Positions 23,233 through 33,210 of a stretch of 64,000 nt of DNA are shown in pieces. A program made the translations under genes and the position numbers. The DNA is from Anaspis maculata (Eukaryota; Arthropoda; Insecta; Coleoptera; Scraptiidae), in contig OX421964.1 of assembly GCA_949128115.1 (NCBI GenBank), forward strand, positions 37,688,177 through 37,752,176, written 5' to 3'. Every line of letters starts with the position of its first letter. The stretch's first letter is position 1. Under the pieces are notes generated by a model, which worked only from the letters and a program-made list of their open reading frames with translations, searched no databases and was not told the origin of the DNA.

Positions 23233-23746
23233 GGCCACGAAATTTTCGCCAATCACGACTATATTTCTAACATCACCAATTGTCAAAATCTAGAGTTTTA
23301 TCTTTCCATCTTCAAAATTCTTCGATTTTCTTAACAATAAAATGTTGACAAAAAAATTATATTTTTGAAAATATCTCTGGTAATGATCGATATTTTTGAA
23401 ATCGGTTTGATGAACCTCTATTAGTGTAAAATGGTGAATACGTAAGGTAACTTACATAACTGTACCTCTTTCGGTTCATTATTTAACATTTTTCATGTCT
23501 TCATCACATTTTACCCCCCCCCCCCTCCCGCTGCCCAGTCGCGGGTCTCAGATGTTCGCCATCGCGATTCTAGTTCAGCATGATCTGAGAAACAATTTGG
23601 CACCAACCACTATACTCTGGTCTCAACTTGCACACGGAATACCATAAGAAAACCTACTAAACACTATAAAAGTTGTTCCTCGATGTTTCCAGCAGGAAAA
23701 GTATCGATAATGGATGCTGCATTCAGTGCATTCCCGCGAATTATTG

Positions 23747-24345
23747 TCAGACTAATGCGTTATGGAGTAAAAACTCGCTGAATCTTTTCTCGTGATTTTG
23801 TTCAATTATCCGGCATCCTATCTCTCTGATGAATTTTAAACCATCAAAGTTCCAACATCCCATGGTTTCAATGACTACTGGGATGAATTCGTAATCCTTC
23901 GTAAGGTTGGCGTATTTCCTGGATTTATCGTTCTCTCGTTTGTTGGCAGCCAATCTTTCGACTGAGGAAGAATTGTTGAGGACGCTTGGTGCAAAGGTGT
24001 CTGTGCAGGTGAAATCCCAGATAACAGGTTCACCTTTTTTCCAAGGTGTGAAGGTCATACCATCGGGTTTCTTTCCGTCTAAACAAGAGCATCCTACCGT
24101 TCCAAAATCGATGGGATGTCAGCTGAACGGAATGCACGGCAAATGAGGTAGTTTGCTAAGGAATGACGTGAGATTCTTCTTGCGGATTTGACACAGGATA
24201 AGCCATGAAATCTCTTTCGGTCAACGGGTGCACCGCAAATGCATGTGTTAGAAACACCATAAAGAGCAACCCAAACGTAGAGAAATGGCAGTTCGGAAGC
24301 ATTCGTTGGATGGTTGTAATCCCATTGCAGATGAAGGTAAAGCAT
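23747..24345 (-). pseudogene. Mobile-element ORF tail: zinc-knuckle plus endonuclease-like domain, frameshifted
   Basis: Reading the minus strand from 24345, a segment CICGAPVDRKRFHGLSC (Cys-Cys-His-Cys knuckle) is followed by RRISRHSLANYLICRAF and ADIPSILER. A stop and a one-base frame change near 24075-24090 interrupt it. The other frame then gives DGKKPDGMTFTPWKKGEP, WDFTCTDTFAPSVL and VVIETMGCWNFDGLKFIREIGCR, ending at 23747. I recognise this arrangement from the C-terminal part of reverse-transcriptase-linked ORFs repeated in many invertebrate genomes. The PDG...WD pair resembles the catalytic PD-(D/E)xK core of restriction-like endonucleases, but that assignment is inference. The reverse transcriptase itself is absent. 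It lies in the 1.1 kb unpaired part of the CAGGG element. Confidence 0.7.
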
Positions 24346-25085
24346 TCAGCCAACTATACCGGATTCCGGTATCTTGAAATGGTTTTGGACTTTTGATAAT
24401 ATTTTGTTTGTTCAAAGAGTAATTGATTTTTGCGATTTTTTGATTTTCTGGAGCAGACCCTGCCAAAGGTCTTGCTCATCCCTGGAATTTGACAGGAACG
24501 TACACAGTATCTGTATCAAATGTATACATTAAACAATCCCAAACTGGTCCTCAAAAGTGGTAAGGCTTGAACCCTTTTTGCGACAATGACAAATCAACCG
24601 TGACAGTGCATTACATGCTAAATGCTCAGGGTAGTTCAAAATGCACAAATGGTAAGTATCCATTGCATTAAAATTGCCATGGTCACTAGTTTGTTTTGCA
24701 GATTCATCACAAAACAAACAACAACTTTTTGAGAAGAAAAAATACGATCAGAAGTATCGAGATATTTCGAGATATTGATATACGCTTCCCAAAAATGTGA
24801 CCTACAAAACTCTGCTACTTGTTTTCTCAAAACAGCACCTCTCTAAAGTCGGGTCTCCTTTGAACTCCTCTTATTGCCACCCTGTACATCTTACACAAAG
24901 TCAACAATCAGTTGTTTAAGATGGTAACTTGTGGTCAAAATATTATACTCTTTCGAGCACCACAGAAAAATTTAGAATCGGGCAATCTTTTCTTGAGATA
25001 TCCCCATTTTAACCGAGACAAAATTTTGGAGTGGTCCACTTCAATTTTGGTCCAGTCTACTTTTTAGCGAACTAAAGTTACAAAT

Positions 25086-28000
25086 TCATCCCAAAAACCA
25101 ACAATCACTCTGTCGTGTTATTTTAAGAAATTTGCATGGATTTTACCACGTGATCGGAGTGTATACCACAAAGGCAGGCCCTCCATACTTTGTGCATGCG
25201 CCATACAGAACTAAAGGCAAATAAATATGGAATATTGGTCAACACTATTTTTTATCTAATTGAGCATTTAATGCTATGTGCCGAAATGCAGAAAATCATG
25301 TTGAGGTAAATGATTCGAACCTATAAGTATATAAATAAAGTTTTCATTCATAAAGACCACTGAAGGCGAAAGGATTTCAGTGTGAATATTTGCTTCAAAA
25401 ACAGGAAACCCTGTAACTTTAGCAGACAGTATATCATATTTTTGGGTCGCACTGGTGAAACGTGCCGCCGGTTTCGGGTTACAAGACATTTGTCTTAGTG
25501 CCTGTTAACTGCCGACAGGTCCCCTTGTTTGTCCGGAGTAAATATCAGCAAATATGCGGGGGACGTGTCATATTCGGTGACAAGTGGTTATGTTGTAGAG
25601 ATGGCAGAACATCGACCTCCTGATGAGGGGAAACACAGAAACATGCACTTAGGACTATACAGTCTAACGTCCATAATAATAAAGATCACTTACCAAAAAG
25701 TTCGATCGAGAAGTAATCTGTAACAAAAATAAACATGTAGGTATGTGTAACTTCAAGTGGCATTGCACTGCATCAAGCACAATTCAAAATTCTCCCTGGA
25801 ATGAGGAATGTAAATCTCTTGGATTTTCTTGAACGCAGACGACGAACGAAAAAGGGATTTCTCATCTATCGGGGACCCCGCAGGAATGCTCGGTGGATGT
25901 GCTTTTCATCGTCCATCGGTCAGGGTCAGTCTGTGTGAAATCCGCGCGAGTCTAATGGGTTTCTGATTGCCAAGCAGCAGGGTGCTCTCTTAATGTTCGA
26001 ATATAACACCAGTAAACGCCCTGTTGGACATCACCAGAGATTCTAACAGAAGCCGTACAGAGAACGCGAGAGATCATCATCTGCCGCGGCGTTCCACTAA
26101 TGACGTTTAATTGCGATTTCATAGCTGGACTTTCACAGTTTAAATTTTATCCATCATCATCTTCATCATCGTACAATATAACGCAAAAACTGATGATGCG
26201 ACCCAGCAAGCATAGAAAATTCAATAATTCTTGCATAGATCCTTTGATGATGTCCTTTCTGTATGAGGAATAAATTCTTTCTGCTTTTTGCCCGACTCAT
26301 TCCGTTGACATTAACTCCTCCAGTTACCAATATCGCTAATGGTATGACAATCATTCGTCATGTTTGACGTATACGTACGCGCGGGGTCCCCTCAAGAATG
26401 CATTAATAAAATCGTCGGGTCGTAGGTGTTGGGGTCCTCATGGTACGGACAGGTAACACGGTAGGTGTAGCCGTGCCGGTAACCGAGGCAACGGCCAAAC
26501 TGTCCAGTCATGGCAGCGGATTGAAACCTAATAATTAATTAACACCATACCCGACAGGACCTGAGGATAGCAACAAGATAACGTATGTAGGCACCCATAC
26601 ACTCGATTTTTTGTTGTACTGTTAGGTATATATCTTTTGTTCCAAGCAAGTGAAAATCGCAAACTAAAACGTAGTTCGGAGAGGGTTCCCATCAGTACGG
26701 AATAATGTGCTTCAATTAAATCTGAAGCTCTACCTCAGTTAAACTATTTACTAACGATGTAGAAATCGGCGCGGTTTTTTTGCCCTTCAAAATGATGGCG
26801 ATGACATGCATCATGGGCGCAGATGGAGAGGATCATGCAGTGAAGGTGGAGGAAGAAGAGAAAAAGAATCGACGACGAGAGGAGAGCCTTGATATTGGAA
26901 TTCCTGGGTCGGAGCAGTAATTAAACATCACCCTCACGGCCTACTACTGTGTAGCTGCCCCCCGCGGCGACTACTCTCTCTCTCTTCTCCGCGTGGCCGA
27001 CACACCGATTCGACATGATATATTATAATGTGAACGGTTCATCATCGAACACAACCTCGGACATATGAAGGAATCATCATCATCACCGCTGCAATCATTA
27101 TCCATGCGTGTTCATATTTCCATAATCATGAAAACATTATACCACTTCAGTAGTACGACCCTCAAAACCACGTTGTCCATAACACTGCATAGAGTGTAGG
27201 TTATAGCCTATACCGAAACCCAACTGACCGACAAAACATTTCACCGACGGAAAACTTGCCGGCACGTCAACAGTCGGACGGGTCACTAAATCCCTAGGAA
27301 TGAAACATTTCTACCATCGTTCCACATTTTCAGCAAAATTCATACAAACAGGAGCCCATTCCAAAAAAACGCGAAAAACGAATCGAAAAATCGAATGGCA
27401 ACTTCGCTCGCAATATTATCTACTACGAACAAAAGGCCCACAAATGAGTTCAGAAAACTTACGGAAAGCATTGTCCAGTACCAGTATAAGTTTGAGCAAC
27501 GATCTTATACCATCAGACCGTTAACGCAGTCTGTTACTCGGTTATTTAACATTTGGTCATGTAATATGTTATGTGCATGATATGATATATGTTATGAACA
27601 TGATATGTTCAACTGACCAGACCTCACTAACGGACTCGAGCATCATCGTTATAGCAAGAGAACATCTTCATGAAAGGCAGCATTTCCAAAAATATACGAC
27701 TCCATTTGATAGATTTTTATCGTAAAATTTCCAAATCAGGCTGCTTTTCGATCAGTTTCGACATTCGACTGACCAGATCTCAGGAAACTGGGGAAAAGTT
27801 TATCAGCTGGAGGTATGGAAGCTAGATTGAGATATTGAGAACAAGAATGATTCTTATTTCACTTCCTGGTTTTGTGATTGTTTTTGACTTTAATGTAAAG
27901 CTGGCGAGAGGAAAGTGCTCGGGAGGTCGTCAGAAGGGCAGATGGTGGCCAGCGTAGCTGGTTTTTAGCGCATTTTCCATTTTGATGAAAATCGCTATAG

Positions 28001-28130
28001 CAGCCCCTTAGTCCGTCCGTCTGTCCGTCCGTCCGTTCCTCGCAAACTAGACGCTCTAGCTTTCGGAAGTATTCGGTGTTACATAGCTGCCACTCCTAAA
28101 GCTGGGCTAGGCTATATTGAATGTCTATAT
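25086..28130. other. Gene-free interval
   Basis: No recognisable exon, RNA gene or complete element. A dispersed-family fragment lies at 27965-28060: a 'gcgcattttcc' word followed by a gtccgtccgtctgtccgt run, the same pairing seen at 53040-53120 and 55810-55860. Short AT-rich and ctctct runs occur near 26970. Confidence 0.45.
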
Positions 28131-28366
28131 TGCAACCTCCCGGCTTCCTAGGCCTTATCAAGAATTAATTTAAAACATCGTGACCTTTGGTAATGCACCT
28201 GAAAAGGGAGATGTCGTCGTCAAGAGACGAAAAGTTGAGAAAAAGCTAGAAAAAGTCGGCAGATGTCTGGTAGAAGAACACGATTGGCCAACCTAAGTCT
28301 TCCACTTAAAGGGGATTCTTCTGCTTCTTTGGGTAATATTTATTTTTAGAAGAGGGGGAGGTGTTA
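28131..28366 (+). repeat. 5' LTR (236 bp)
   Basis: It begins TGCAACCTCCCGG. The first 227 bp, to 'agaagagggg' at 28357, align without gaps to 29929-30155. After that the two LTR ends diverge: 'gaggtgtta' here, and a 9 bp longer version ending 'gaggtttca' in the 3' copy. The exact 3' boundary is therefore uncertain by a few bases. Confidence 0.85.
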
Positions 28367-28367
28367 G

Positions 28368-28380
28368 TGGTGCCGTGACC
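28368..28380 (+). promoter_or_regulatory. Primer binding site
   Basis: TGGTGCCGTGACC lies one base after the 5' LTR. It has the TGG start expected of a sequence complementary to a tRNA CCA end, and I recall this word directly after the LTR in BEL/Pao elements. The tRNA identity would need a search against the species' tRNAs. Confidence 0.7.
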
Positions 28381-29918
28381 AAGATTGACAGGTGTCAAAA
28401 AGTGAAGGAAATTGGGAATGAGAGACAGAGACTAAACCAACAAAACAATGATAGAAAAAAAAATAGGAAAGTGATATTCTTTGGATTTGTTTTTCATGAC
28501 TTCAACACCGCGAGATTCAAGACTCTGGAAAGTTGTCGTTTGTCGTCGTTGTCGTCGATGAATTGTCAACCAGAGAGGGCAGTCTTCAGTCGTCTGTGAC
28601 CAATGGCTTGATCACAAAATACAACGTAGGGACCATTTTGAAGTCACTGATGAGCTGAGGCTGCTAATGATGATGCTGATGATGATGATGGTGTTGATTC
28701 GTCCATGATGTTTATGAGTGCAGTTGCCGCGATTACGAGTATCAGCGTTCGAAAAAAAAAACAACACTGCAGTTTCAGCTGATAACAATCTAAAGGGGCT
28801 CAGCTGCAGCAGATCCAACGGGGGAAATGTCTGCGACTACAGCTGCAAACGTCAATTTTTGCGCTGCCTCCAAGTCGCTTGAACGATCTCTCGAGAACCT
28901 GTCAAATGTTGTTCACCGTTCAACGTTCAGAGGTTTTTTATGTCGCGACACGTCTTGTCAAGACTTTTTTCTCCACGCAAGAGTATTGCCTTGTCGTTGT
29001 TTTCCCATCCAAGAGAAAACTGAAGAATAGGTTTTTCATCGGCAATTCACACTATCCTTTGCCAACTTACGGGACAGTCGGGTCCAGATCGTTCATATTT
29101 GAACTATGGTGCATGTATCGAGCATGTCAATAGCTCCGAGACACCTTCGCCAGGGGGCAAAGTTTCGCCAATCTGCACTTGCCACCCAAACCAACTGTCG
29201 TCAAGAATTTCCATATGTTGTGTCAAGAAGAGGAAGCAAAATAGTCAAGCAAAGATGAAGGAAGAAACCAAGAAACAAAGAAGACAAACCGAAACCAGTC
29301 AAGCAAGAAATCAAACGCTCCAAGATGCCGTGGCCAGGGGGCGGTGTCGTCAATCATAACACTTACCGTCACGCTGGTCACTGACTTCAGAAAAAGCTAC
29401 GAGTTGAGAAAATACTACAAACCAGCCAGTCAAGAGTAAGAAGTTGAACCAAGAAAATCCCGTCTCTACTTCATTATTGCTATCCGGGTCATGAGAACTC
29501 AAGTCCACAACCATTGCGTTTGCTCAGCATGACAGAAGTATCAATCAAGAACAAGAGGTGAAGATCGACTAGACGAAAACCTGAAGTTATTCTGCATCCT
29601 TGCCAGGGAGCGAATATAAATGTCTGCACTTGATCACTTGAATACACATGAACGCAACCAAGAAAACGGAGAAAACAAAACTTCCACTTCATCCTTGCCA
29701 GGGGGCATCAACTTGTATTCGACTACACCTTCACCTGTGCAGCACTTGGTACAGCAAAGCATCTAGCAAGAAAAGAAAATAAAAGACAATATCAACATTG
29801 CCAGGGGGCGAAGCTCTCCAAATCTTCATCAATCAAGAAATACTTTTGTTCACGCCGGTCAGTCAGTGAGACTAGCTTTTGTTGTTCAATGCTCACCTGC
29901 ATGTCCTCACTAAAACCT

Positions 29919-29928
29919 AAGGGGGCTC
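29919..29928 (+). promoter_or_regulatory. Polypurine tract
   Basis: AAGGGGGCTC lies immediately before the 3' LTR start (TGTAACC). Its purine-rich part would prime plus-strand DNA synthesis. Confidence 0.6.
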
Positions 29929-30173
29929 TGTAACCTCCCGGCTTCCTAGGCCTTATCAAGAATTAATTTGAAACATCGTGACCTTTGGTAATGCACCTGA
30001 AAAGGGAGATGCCGTCGTCAAGAAACGAAAAGTTGAGAAAAAGCAAGAAAAAGTCGGCAGATGTCTGGTAGAAGAACACGATTGGCCAACCTAAGTCTTC
30101 CACTTAAAGGGAATTCTTCTGCTTCTTTGGGAAATATTTATTTTTAGAAGAGGGGTGGGTTGGGGAGGTTTCA
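29929..30173 (+). repeat. 3' LTR (245 bp)
   Basis: It begins TGTAACCTCCCGG and matches the 5' LTR over 227 bp with seven differences by eye. The final 18 bp include a 9 bp addition relative to the 5' copy. It ends TTTCA, giving the usual TG...CA form. Confidence 0.83.
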
Positions 30174-31012
30174 ATATTGCGCCGCCAACATAGAAAAAAC
30201 CGCCCCCGATCAACTTGAAATAACATGATATTGCGATATCTCCCAGACCTAATGCTTTGGTGTTCTCATTTTTTTGGATAATGTATAGTTGCCACTTATA
30301 AACATAACACCAGAAACATTCCATCTTCAATATGCGCCACCGACATGAAAAATTTGCTGAAAACCGCCCCCAATCAATTTCAAATGAAAAACATAAACCC
30401 GAAGACATAGCGATCTAATTCTTCAGCTATATGAATAGCTGACTGAAAATGGGAAAGGATAAGCTACTTTTGGTTAGTCGCCGCCCCCAGATTCCGCTCT
30501 TGAACGACAAAAAGTGTAACTCTCATAATTATTGCTGATTGAGATTTTTCCTCAAACATTTAGAAACTGCCTACTCACACTGTGCAACATTTGCCTTACC
30601 GAACGCTGTCGCTCCCACATGCTGCCTCCGAAGGTAGAGGTAGATGAAAAACATAAACTCGAAGACATAGCGAGCTGTACTTCGCTATATGGATAGCTGA
30701 CTAAAAATGGGAAAGGATAGGCTACTTTTGATATGACGCCGTCTCCAGCTTCCGCCCCCAAAAGAAAAAAAAAGCAACTTCCAACAATTCCCACTGATTT
30801 AGTTGTTAATGGTACCTCGAACATTTAGAAACTCCCAACTCAAACTGTGCAAGAGTTTCTTTGCCAAATGCTCCCGCTCCCACACTTGTTGTTGATGATT
30901 GAAAGAATTTTCATTCAAATGTATTTCATTGGCAAGTACCCCATTCCGATAACAAAATATCACAATGAGTTTCGATTGAAGAGATAGACTAGGAACTTAT
31001 TCAAAAATATGA
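30174..31012. other. Gene-free interval with a local direct repeat
   Basis: Within it, 30385-30600 and 30640-30845 are partly repeated: both contain 'aaacataaactcgaagacatagcga' or a close variant in shorter form, 'tgggaaaggataggctactttt' variants and a 'cctactcaca' type end. This indicates a degenerate tandem of about 250 bp. No protein is recognisable. Confidence 0.5.
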
Positions 31013-32228
31013 AGTTCTAGAAGCAAATGATAAAACATTTTGGTAACCAGCGTTTTTGGACTAATTCAACCCTGCTGAATTCGGTTCTGCCGGTTGTCAG
31101 GCTGGATTCGGTCTCCTAAGCCCGGAATCCAAGATGGCACCTGAACCTGAATTTGATTTTGTCAGAAAAATATGTATGAAGGGTTTTTCCCAACGTTTTT
31201 TACATCGAGGAATATGATGGTGACAGTCTTTTTATCGTAAGACTGTTATTGGAAAAAATACGCGTTGAGGGGCTTTTTTTCAGAACTTTTCAGAACTTTC
31301 GTCTGAATATTGTCTTGGCATCGGAAAAAGGTTTCAAAAGGAAAAACTTGACGATGTAGGTAAGCATTGACCTGTAGAGGACAATATTTCACTTTTGAAT
31401 AATAAGAGTTCATACCAAGGGATCAAATTGTTAGAACAGTAATTCTATTACGTCAAAGTCGATGAGAATTTGGAAATTGTTGTAAGTAAAAAAATTCATA
31501 AAACAACAACAACCACTTTTTAATTATTACTTATAAGAGATCTATGTTCAACTAACTAATTATGGTCCAGCGAAAGACGAAAGACCCAGCATCAATGATT
31601 TTGACATGACCCTTGGCAGCGACACATGGTTGTGCAAAGCAGTTTTGCTCTACGGCACTTGCAGAGCATTGTGGAACACTGTTTTTTGCATCCACAGGCA
31701 ATTATGTCCAAGCAGGATTTTGGTATCGCTGGCGCAGTTGACAAAATAGGCTGATACTCTTCACCTTCCAGTGACCATCCCCATTCTGTTGGAGGTGGCA
31801 GTTCGGGGTTTGGAAGATGCGCATTTTTCCACACTATGGTTTGAAAGGCCCTGGCCCTCTTTATGTGCTGCCGAAGTGCATCCGAGGTAGGTGGTAAAGC
31901 CTCGGGTTTGGTGAGCTTTCCGTTATAGCATGGAAAGCAAGGATATTTCTTAATACCCTATCACTGAGACCTGAGCGAATGCTGTGTATGGGTACAAATT
32001 GGCGTGTTCCTTGATGTCAAAAACGTTGAAAAAGACTCCTAAAACACATGTTTCTGATAAATAGAAAAAAAACCCTCAATAATTGGATCCAGCTGCCGTC
32101 GTGGACGCCATCTTAAATTCCCGGCTTAGGAGTTGAATTTCAGCCTGGCAACCGGCAGAATCGGATTCAGCACGGTTCAGTTCATCTGAAAAAGCTGGTT
32201 GCCAAAATGTCTCAAGATTTGCTTCTAG
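31013..32228. mobile_element. Foldback element enclosing a Cys-rich ORF fragment
   Basis: The left arm (31013-31222) and right arm (31996-32228) are inverted. Shared blocks include 'tctagaagcaaat', 'acattttggtaaccagc' paired with its near complement, 'attctgccggttg', 'ctcctaagcc' and 'ttttttacatcgaggaa'. The unpaired core (about 31225-31990) carries the minus-strand Cys-rich frame. No obvious target duplication was seen. Confidence 0.75.
31592..31965 (-). pseudogene. Cys-rich C-terminal tail of a mobile-element protein, partial
   Basis: The frame reads PCYNGKLTKPEALPPTSDAL, RQHIKRARAFQTIVWKN, PPPTEWGWSLEGEEYQPIL and then a Cys cluster ACGCKKQCSTMLCKCRRAKL, LCTTMCRCQGSC, before a stop at 31592. 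I recognise the order LPPTSDA, W-GW, P-L and the Cys cluster as the C-terminal tail of a repetitive, transposon-associated protein family in insects and cnidarians. The Cys spacing suggests zinc binding, resembling CXC (tesmin/TSO1-like) motifs. The family's catalytic part is not present, and a stop closes the frame upstream near 31975. No function should be read from this fragment alone. Confidence 0.65.
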
Positions 32229-32765
32229 ACGTTAGTTCTAGATCGAGTTTTATATTTTGGTCCCAGTCTAAAGAGTGAGCAAAGAATGGTGTTTCTCCTT
32301 CAACCAAATTTTCTTAATTCACAATATTCCTTTTCAAGAAAATGCGCTGCTGAGACTCACGGACATGAAGGCATAATCACTTGTTTATTTTTCGAACGAA
32401 ACCAAATACAACTTTCTCATGTAACAACTTAATCTGTAATCTCTAACAATCAGATGAAAATTTTAGATGTTCAGTATTTGATGAGATCCTTCCTCTTGCT
32501 TACCTAAGACAAAACACTCGTTTAGGCATGGATTCTACCTAAATCTGCATCATTTAAGAAATCACAACAATTTCCAATCCCGAAATCCCGGGATTTCGAT
32601 AGGGTCTCAGGATTGGATATGCCCTACCTACTCTCTCTATTTCACAGTAAGTATCTAGAAGCTGGGCCTAACCCTAACCTCAATCATATTATATTCTCTG
32701 AGGGTCAAATCCTTCTCTGTCCATTATGACAAACATCATGACCTTCAGGATTCTGTATTTTTTGG
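32229..32765. other. Gene-free interval with one dispersed-repeat end
   Basis: At 32339-32400, 'aaaatgcgctgctgagactcacggac' style sequence followed by 'cacttgttt' matches 56433-56490 and, inverted, 63420-63475. The rest shows nothing recognisable. Confidence 0.45.
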
Positions 32766-33210
32766 TTTGTACGTACCCGCCTCGAATACGCCTTGATTGT
32801 GTGGGCTCCAGTGTACGATGTCCACATAACAGCACTTGAGAGGATACAGAGAAGGTTTTTGAAAACATTCTCATTTATGTTGACGGGTACCTACATATCC
32901 GAAGCGCGGCACACCGCAGCAACATCTCTTGCGGCGCTTTAACGTGCAGTCACTGCTTTGTAGACGTCATATGCACTCCATCTTGTTTCTATTCGGTGTG
33001 GTTGGCGGTGACGTCGACTGTCCTGAGTTGCTCGGGCGTATTGGTCTTTGTGTGCCCAGACCACTGACGTATAATACTAGACGGATCTTTCCTATACCAA
33101 ATACACACTGTGTTGACGCGCGAGAACCGCTAGGACCCGGGGAAGTGGGGGGGCGCGAGAGTTTGTTATCAGGACGACACATTGGCGTGCTTGCAGCGTT
33201 TTCTTCATGT
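32766..33210 (+). pseudogene. Non-LTR reverse transcriptase C-terminal remnant
   Basis: The first frame reads VRTRLEYALIVWAPVYDVHI, TALERIQRRFLKTFSFML, then stops at 32940. A shifted frame continues with RRHMHSILFLFGVVGGDVDC, PELLGRIGLCVPRPLTYNT and RRIFPIPNTHCVDAREPLG. The order LEYAxxVW, ERIQRRFLK, LF-L--G-vDCPELL, P and R-F-P is the post-RT region of jockey/CR1-like non-LTR elements. The RT catalytic boxes are absent. At least one frameshift and a stop make it a pseudogene. No tail or target duplication was identified. Confidence 0.8.

Larger units (their letters stand above)
20436..23665. repeat. Palindrome A, enclosing B and C
   Basis: The arms 20436-20866 and 23233-23665 are inverted copies of about 431 and 433 bp. 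They share 'gatcatgctgaactagg', 'gcgatggcgaacatctgag', 'cccgcgactgggcagcggg' and a following G-run or C-run. Left-arm order is exactly mirrored on the right. Between them lie palindrome B (20868-22183), which is concentric with A if C is discounted, and palindrome C (22184-23232), which lies off-centre between B and the right arm. Confidence 0.85.
20315..24884. mobile_element. CAGGG-ended TIR element with TA flanks
   Basis: The left end starts CAGGGTGACAATAAAAGGAG. The right end read outward starts CAGGGTGGCAATAAGAGGAG. Similarity continues inward for roughly 110 bp, including 'gagaaaacaagtagcag' or close variants. TA flanks both sides (20313-20314 and 24885-24886), as for Tc1/mariner-type insertion. 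Removing the 3.2 kb palindrome that lies close to its left end leaves about 1.3 kb, including the zinc-knuckle/endonuclease-like pseudogene. No mariner transposase was found inside, so the ends and the ORF may not belong to the same original element. Confidence 0.75.
20106..25085. repeat. 5 kb composite of nested palindromes
   Basis: The outermost arms, 20106-20312 and 24887-25085, are inverted copies. Both contain 'gagcaccaca' paired with 'tgtggtgctc' and 'ttttaaccgag' paired with 'ctcggttaaaa'. Inside lie a CAGGG-ended element (20315-24884), a palindrome (20436-23665) built of further palindromes, and a broken mobile-element ORF (23747-24345). Layering of this kind means repeated insertion and/or inverted duplication at one locus. 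The individual layers are listed separately. Confidence 0.8.
28131..30173 (+). mobile_element. Non-autonomous LTR retrotransposon, 2.04 kb (BEL/Pao-like primer site)
   Basis: Two direct LTRs flank 1.56 kb of internal DNA. A primer-binding-site-like word follows the first LTR by one base, and a polypurine tract precedes the second. The element is flanked by ATAT (28127-28130 and 30174-30177), a possible 4 bp target duplication. The internal region holds no gag, protease, reverse transcriptase or integrase signature, only short frames, a gatgat microsatellite and five copies of a 'gccagggggc' word. It would have to be moved by an autonomous relative. The LTR bodies differ at seven of 227 positions by eye, so it inserted fairly recently. 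Confidence 0.85.

Noticed and set aside
29139..29812. CRISPR-like spaced repeats (gccagggggc)
   Set aside because: Spacing is irregular (about 183, 270, 95 and 103 bp), the repeat is only 10 bp and the setting is a eukaryotic LTR element.
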